The notes beneath the pieces were generated by a model. The model saw nothing but the letters and a program-made list of their open reading frames with translations, was not told the DNA's origin and did not search any database. Shown one piece after another: positions 58,131 through 64,000 of a DNA stretch of 64,000 nucleotides. The translations under genes were made by a program, and so were the position numbers. Each line of letters begins with the position of its first letter. Position 1 is the stretch's first letter. This stretch comes from Viscum album. Lineage: Eukaryota; Streptophyta; Magnoliopsida; Santalales; Viscaceae. The DNA is taken from positions 52,576,605 to 52,640,604 of the forward strand of contig OY728160.1 in assembly GCA_963277665.1 (NCBI GenBank), in the 5' to 3' direction.

Positions 58131-60932
58131 ACATTTTTATTTTATTATAGGAATTATTAAAATTTTCATAAAATAAATTGAGAAATGAAATATTCACAAA
58201 ACATACACTATAAAATTTCTTGGAGTTCTATATTAATCATTTTTACTATGTTATTTTATAATTGTGTTCAATGAGTTAATATTTGTTTTGTAATTCCTTT
58301 TTACTATAGAAATATTTAAAATAAAAATTCATATTGATTACATCATAATGCCTCCAAATTGATAGTAGGAATGTATTTTAGAATTTGTATAATAATTAAA
58401 AAAATGATTAAAACAAGTTTTATTCTAATTTAATAATTATAAACTAAACCCATGTAAAAATCACATAATAGTGGACTTATCATTACACATGTACATCTAA
58501 ATATATTGGAATGGGTCTCAAGCAATGAAAAAATTAAACATAAGATTCATTAATTTCTTCACTAGTAAATTCCAAGAAATATTAAACATGGTTTGAACAT
58601 TTCATTATTCTAACCACTTATTCCAATGTCAATACTTATCCTCAATTTCACTAATACATAGAAATTTCTTAAAATGAAGGTACACTTGGTCAATATTGTA
58701 GATATTGCCATTCCTATCTATAGATAAGATGTGAAATTAATTAAAACATATGATAGAATATATTTCATTCCAAAAGTTCATATAGTAACCCTAATCAAAT
58801 ATTTGACTTATGTTAATAAGGTTATTCATATGTACTGGAACATAATGTACCTTGTAAATTGACGTCTCACCAAAAAAAGATACATCACCAATGCAAAAAA
58901 ATTGTTCTTTCACATTTTCCCAAAAAGTATTATGTCTACTCTTACTTTTTGTATGTTATATAATATTGAGTTATTTCCATTTAGGTTCCTAGAACAACCT
59001 TTATATTTTTACCAAGTACTTGGGTTACTATCACTAATCCTTTTTTTAAAATAAACATGGATTATATTTTTGTACTCAGGTTTTTTTGGGTCAAAAAATA
59101 GGAAAAATAAGTTCCAAACCCAAATCTATCTGACCTTACGGTGTCAAACTACTTCAAGTTCATTAGAAATAAAGAATCTATAATTTTTATAATATTTTAA
59201 CTTGTTCAAGGTACATTGATTCGTCCAATGTCATTCCCTCTGATATTTACGAATGAAATGTTCACTTTATATAATAAAAAATTATGACAAGAAATGTGAC
59301 ATTCAATAAGTAAAACAAAATTTGGAATAGGTTTTGGAAGGATTCATTATTTTTAGAAGATTTTTGAAATTCTCTCTACAAAAAGTATTATTAGATTAAA
59401 GATTATTGAGATTATTAAATTTATATTTAATTTTAATAACTTCATTTAGATCCTTATGATCTAAAATAAAAATTGAATTAAAATATAACTCTAAAGTGAG
59501 TTTGGAAATTATATCATCAAACTAAAAATTATCTTACATATAATCATAGTATTTATAAAACCTCTTATATCTCTTCAGAATATTAGATTTATATTTATCC
59601 ATCAATTCAAATGACGAAGGGTTATTTTCATTTTCCACAGTAAAATAAATAAAAAAATATAAATATATAATTAATCAACCATTAACATTACCAAAAAAGA
59701 AAATTAATTTAATAGATCCTTTAAACTAAAATTGGTTATCTTTTAGACATCAACACTTTATAAATGTATGCTATCAGAATAGGGGTCATCACAAGAACAA
59801 TAATTGTCAATAATTTCACAAAAAACATTATTTCCAATTCACTTAGTAGATCAAATATTAAATCTATATTTATTATTACATTTAATAAAATCATGTATGA
59901 TATTCCCTTATTTCTGATATACAAACAAGATAATATATAAATTACTTGAACATCTTATTATACTTTCATATTTATCCTTACTTTAATTCTGAGGATCATT
60001 CTAGAAAATATTATTTTTGATAGTTTTATTCATACTCTTTGTAATTTTTGAAAGCTCACCATTACAAATTTTCAAACTATAATGACATGAATTTAGTTTA
60101 AAATTTAATTTCAAAGTATAATGCTTTGATGTATTCGAGTTGGATGTCAATACTCAATGATATTTAGAAAATTAAACATTCATATCTCATTACATCTTAT
60201 CGTCATCTATTTTAGACCTATTCTAATATTGAATTAATGTTAAAAATAATTTATATTACCTTTTCCATGGATGAAAATTCATTTATTTTATAGTTTTCCT
60301 TTTAAATTAACAGTCCTTTGTAAGAATATCTATAAATTTTTCCATATGTATTTTATTAGTAATGTCACCCTCACTAATATATTCAATCCCATTAAAAATA
60401 TTCAAAAACCACTAATTCATTTGAGATACTTATTCTTATAAAAGAAAAAAACTTTATAAACACCTATAAATATGTTTATTCAAGTATCAAAACTTTTTAT
60501 GTTAAAAAATTTATAGTAAAAAATCCTCCCTATATTATATAAATAATTGTACCTTGAAAAATATAAGTACAGAAATTAATTTCATAAAAAATGTAAATTG
60601 GTTTAAATAGTATAATTTTTAGGATATTTTAACTTCCCCTCATGATTGAAATATTGAAATTATTTCCCTATAGTATTGTAATTTTTAATCTACATATTAT
60701 AATGTTCTGGTGTAGTGTTAATAATAATTCCTTAAACCAATCTCCATGGTATTAATAATCCATTCCTACAAAATTAAGTGTATGAATCAGATTAAACTTT
60801 TATAATGTTTCAACTACTTGTCCATATATATGAAAAGAGACTATTAACCACCTTCATGTTAATTAAATTTCATAATAAAACAAATAAAAAATAAATGTTA
60901 GTGTTTTGTTCCCCAAAAATTATCGAGACTCT
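58131..60932 (-). other. Expected integrase core, protease and gag of copia-C, unreadable
   Basis: By position this 2.8 kb should encode gag, protease and the integrase core of copia-C, between the PBS at 60,933 and the integrase end at 58,130. All frames are closed and I could not match specific motifs. The 62-codon frame at 59,736-59,924 is hydrophobic and not convincing. Confidence 0.4.
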
Positions 60933-60943
60933 CTCTGATACTA
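60933..60943 (-). other. Primer-binding site of copia-C
   Basis: The minus strand reads 'tagtatcagag', one base from the TGGTATCAGAG core complementary to initiator Met-tRNA. It directly adjoins the LTR copy at 60,945. Confidence 0.65.
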
Positions 60944-60944
60944 T

Positions 60945-62075
60945 TTTGTTTCCCATTCTATAATCTTCATGGGAGTAAATTTTTGCCTAAAAAGAATTTG
61001 TAATTTTTCTCCTACTTATGAATGTAATCAATTTAAATGTTATAAAATCTAAAAATAATATATTATAATAATATGTAATAAATAAACCTAGTAGAAATTT
61101 ATATGTTTGGAAGTAAAAAATTGAACATAGATAAAAATACAAAAATAAATACAAAAAATAGTTTTGGATGAAAATATTAAAATTTATTTAAAAAAAATAT
61201 TACCAACTCTTCTAATCACATAAATAATATATTTTTTACCAAAGTGGTATGAGGATCAGTACCAAAATCCAAGGGATAGACTTTTCAAAAATGGAACTTC
61301 ATCAATCAACATGAACAGAATATATATGTTTGGAAGCTGGAAATTCTTCACCATAACATTAGTAGTAGGTAGATCTTTCCTCAGTAACCACTATAATCAG
61401 TACAATCAGAAAATATTTCTTCCTATAATTCATCAAACACGTCATTTTTGAAGTATAAGATTCATATACCTTAAATTCCCATAACCACATAGGATAAAAA
61501 GAAATTATTACCAAAAATAGATATATTTTTATAATAATTACCTTCCAAAAAAATTTGATATTAGTATCAAACAACAAAATATTAAAAACAACTCAACACT
61601 AAGTTAGTGAAACAATTGATTTAATTAAATTCAGTAACCTATATCTATAACATCATTCACTCAATGAAGTTCAATATCAATTTATAGTCATTGACATAAC
61701 AATTTTTTGGATTTATTTGGTATATTCATAATAATAATAGAAGTAACTCTATATTTCATCTCATTTAATTTAATGTGAAATTATAATGTTCCATACATTG
61801 ATATTATTTGAACCAGTAAATCTGAAGTTTATTATTCATAAATTAAACCTATATATAAATTAAATTAACAAAATTAAAGTATATGTAAAATTAGTGTGTT
61901 GTGATTCAACCAAATAACAGATCTAAAAATTGATGTTTATGAAAAATTAATCAACATGTTATAGGAAACATATTATTCTAGTGAAATCTATATCGTCCCA
62001 TGTATTATTATATCAAATACCATCCCATTCAAATTATTTACATTACTTCTCATTTGAATCCTTTCAGTAAAACCT
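60945..62075 (-). repeat. 5' LTR of copia-C
   Basis: This is the direct repeat of 36,475-37,727. The offset is about 24.46 kb at the left end and about 24.35 kb at the right, so about 120 bp of indels separate them. The outer (right) edge is approximate. Confidence 0.65.
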
Positions 62076-62252
62076 GAAAATATTTCTAAAATAGATATTC
62101 CACTATCATCTTTCTCTTGAAATTGAAGCCTTTACAATAAATTTTGATATCTATAACTTTCCTTATTTTTTTGTATTCATTAAATAATAGTTTTATCCCA
62201 CCTAATTGATAAATAATAGCGACAAGAATGGTACATGAATAATCTATTACAG
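62076..62252 (-). other. Leader or gag start of copia-B, cut off by copia-C
   Basis: This short stretch lies between the outer edge of the copia-C LTR and a PBS-like site. It has no readable frame. By the nested-insertion model it joins the gag relic that ends at 36,474. Confidence 0.35.
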
Positions 62253-62265
62253 TGTCTGAAAAGTA
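62253..62265 (-). other. Primer-binding-site remnant of copia-B
   Basis: In plus coordinates 'tgtctgaaaagta' resembles 'gctctgatacca', the complement of the Met-tRNA site, and it is followed by LTR-like sequence. Decayed. Confidence 0.4.
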
Positions 62266-63150
62266 TTATTAAACTATAAGATTATATACCACTTGTTATG
62301 ATTTGGAACCAATGGTCATAGGAATAATTCCACATAACGATTAAAGAACCAAAAAAAGAACTAGAGCTTATATACATGAATGAATCCTATTATAAAAGGG
62401 TACTATAACTATGATAAATTTTATATCTTTTTAAAAACTCTATGTTGACCTCCTCATAGACTTAAGAAAATTGACAACAATATGAAAAAACACATAAACA
62501 GAACTAAAAAACAAAGGAAGTAAAACCAGAAATTTACATGGCTCAGAATTTAGTCTTATATCCATCAAAGAACACTGATTATCCCATTTATTTCATATAA
62601 GAGGAAAATATTACAATCACAATCATAAAATTTAGATGATAATTTGTTTCAGTATATGTTACATACACAAATATTTCTCATCTCATAAATATTAGGGAAA
62701 AAGTAGTCAGCTGGTTCAACAGCCTTATGAGATTCATGAAGGGACCACTGTTGGTCGAAACTATATATTATTTCACATTTACAATTCTTCCTCAACCACT
62801 ATGTTCTAGTGAATGTGAATGTTATTCTAACATGGAATTCTGAGATTCATAAACAATCTTATGAAAATCTCCAATTACATTGGTGGGTGAACATCGTATG
62901 TAACATCATCTGAGTGATACATATACTAGAAATAACTTTCAAACATCCTTATCTAGTCATAAAAATGGATACCAATAGTTTGGGAATATATCATTTTGGA
63001 TTATCTTCTCTTCTTCTGGTCACCTTCTTCAATGAACCTATAATAATTTGAAACCCCAATTCGCATGGTTCCTCCTACTGGACACAATGAATCAAAGATT
63101 GTAAATACACTACACATTTCCAATAAGAATCATCGAAATATAATATTTAA
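62266..63150 (-). repeat. 5' LTR of copia-B
   Basis: The segment 62,450-63,110 is a direct copy of 31,860-32,600. The clearest landmarks are 'ttcaacagccttatgagatt' against 'ttcaatcaccttatgatatt' and 'tttcacatttacaat' against 'cttatatttacaat'. This puts the missing end of copia-B immediately outside copia-C. Edges are approximate. Confidence 0.55.
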
Positions 63151-64000
63151 AATATGTTATATTTTAAAAGTTTAATAAATAGATAAATTTGTTAAATTTT
63201 TATCTCATTAAAATACTTTTAATAGTTTCATCTGTATCATTTTTTTTCATACTATCTTATTGACTAAATGAAAATATGAACCATTATATTAAAATATTTT
63301 TTTACATAACATATATAAACAATTTTTTTACATAAAATTAATTCCATTTCCATAGATGATAAAATAAGATAATATAACATCAGTTATACATTATCATTTC
63401 ATGATATATATTAAATGTATCTTCCTTTGAACACATATCCCTTTCTATGTCATGTCCCTGGACCATTCTACCTAAATAATGCCAATGTTGGTTTTCAAAT
63501 GACTTTAGACATCCATAGTTGTCTTATAGATATTAATAAAATGAAATATTGAAAAAAACCAATTTTAGTAATACTATACTCGTAATGATAACCTATAAGG
63601 TTTAAATTTTAATCTTTCAATAATTCAACATGAACCATCCATACATCGAACATACCAAAAATCCTTAAAATTGAAACAAAGTTTCATTAGTGGAATCTCA
63701 TAATCTCGTATAGAAAATAAAATGTTCTATATGATGCACCAAAAAATATATATATAAACAATACAATAACATACATCACAATGCAACAACACCTGAACGA
63801 ATAAGATGTCCCCATGGTTGATATATACACATTATAATAAATGATATAAATAAATAAAATAGAATATAACCGAACTCACCAGGAAAGATCCTATTGAATT
63901 ATTGGTGTCCATGAAACAATCCAACTTGATCCATAAGTACGATATTGAGATAGTTCGTGAACCTATAATGAAATTTGAATTATACACTTTTATATCAAAT
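63151..64000. other. AT-rich end of the window, nothing recognised
   Basis: No readable frame or repeat partner was seen. It is probably the DNA flanking copia-B. Confidence 0.4.

Noticed and set aside
1..64000. tRNA or rRNA genes, CRISPR arrays, bacterial operons, organelle DNA
   Set aside because: I looked for cloverleaf A/B-box signals, regularly spaced repeats of CRISPR type and organelle-like genes and saw none. The only regular tandem arrays are the CACTA 50-bp units and the LTR 37-bp units.

Overview
This window is plant nuclear DNA, strongly AT-rich, and made almost entirely of decayed LTR retrotransposons. I found no intact gene and no convincing host gene. I base the plant assignment on Ty3/gypsy pol and gag of the plant type, on primer-binding sites resembling initiator Met-tRNA, on Ty1/copia pol fragments, and on a non-autonomous CACTA transposon with plant-style subterminal repeats. 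The species cannot be named from this sequence. Every polyprotein is broken by stops and frameshifts, so the insertions are old. Element names used below (gypsy-0 to gypsy-4, copia-A to copia-C) are mine.

Left third (1-24.4 kb). A plus-strand gypsy-like element, gypsy-0, has very long LTRs of about 4.9 kb (the left one runs off the window) around only about 2.6 kb of interior with a gag zinc-knuckle relic. It abuts a minus-strand copia relic, copia-A (10.1-12.8 kb), at the end of that relic's RNase H. A 798-bp CACTA element follows (12,803-13,600). Next comes the best-preserved unit, a 10.6-kb minus-strand gypsy element, gypsy-1 (13,759-24,377), with paired LTRs, PBS, polypurine tract and gag, protease, RT, RNase H and integrase in canonical order.

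Middle (24.4-31.5 kb). Mostly unreadable AT-rich DNA, with a plus-strand gypsy RT-RNase H fragment, gypsy-3, at 28.0-28.85 kb.

Right half (31.5-63.2 kb). I read this as a nest about five insertions deep. A Tnt1/Tork-like copia (copia-B: 31.5-36.5 plus 62.1-63.2 kb) is split by a SIRE-like copia (copia-C: 36.5-39.7 plus 57.3-62.1 kb). Copia-C is split inside its RT by a probable solo gypsy LTR (gypsy-4: 39.7-44.9 plus 57.2-57.3 kb). Near that LTR's 5' end sits another minus-strand gypsy element, gypsy-2 (to 57,198), related to gypsy-1. The RT of gypsy-2 is in turn split by a 1.3-kb insert I do not recognise.

The point most worth following up is a short sense-strand reading frame in the U3 part of all four LTRs of gypsy-1 and gypsy-2. 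It carries a conserved motif and looks coiled-coil-like.
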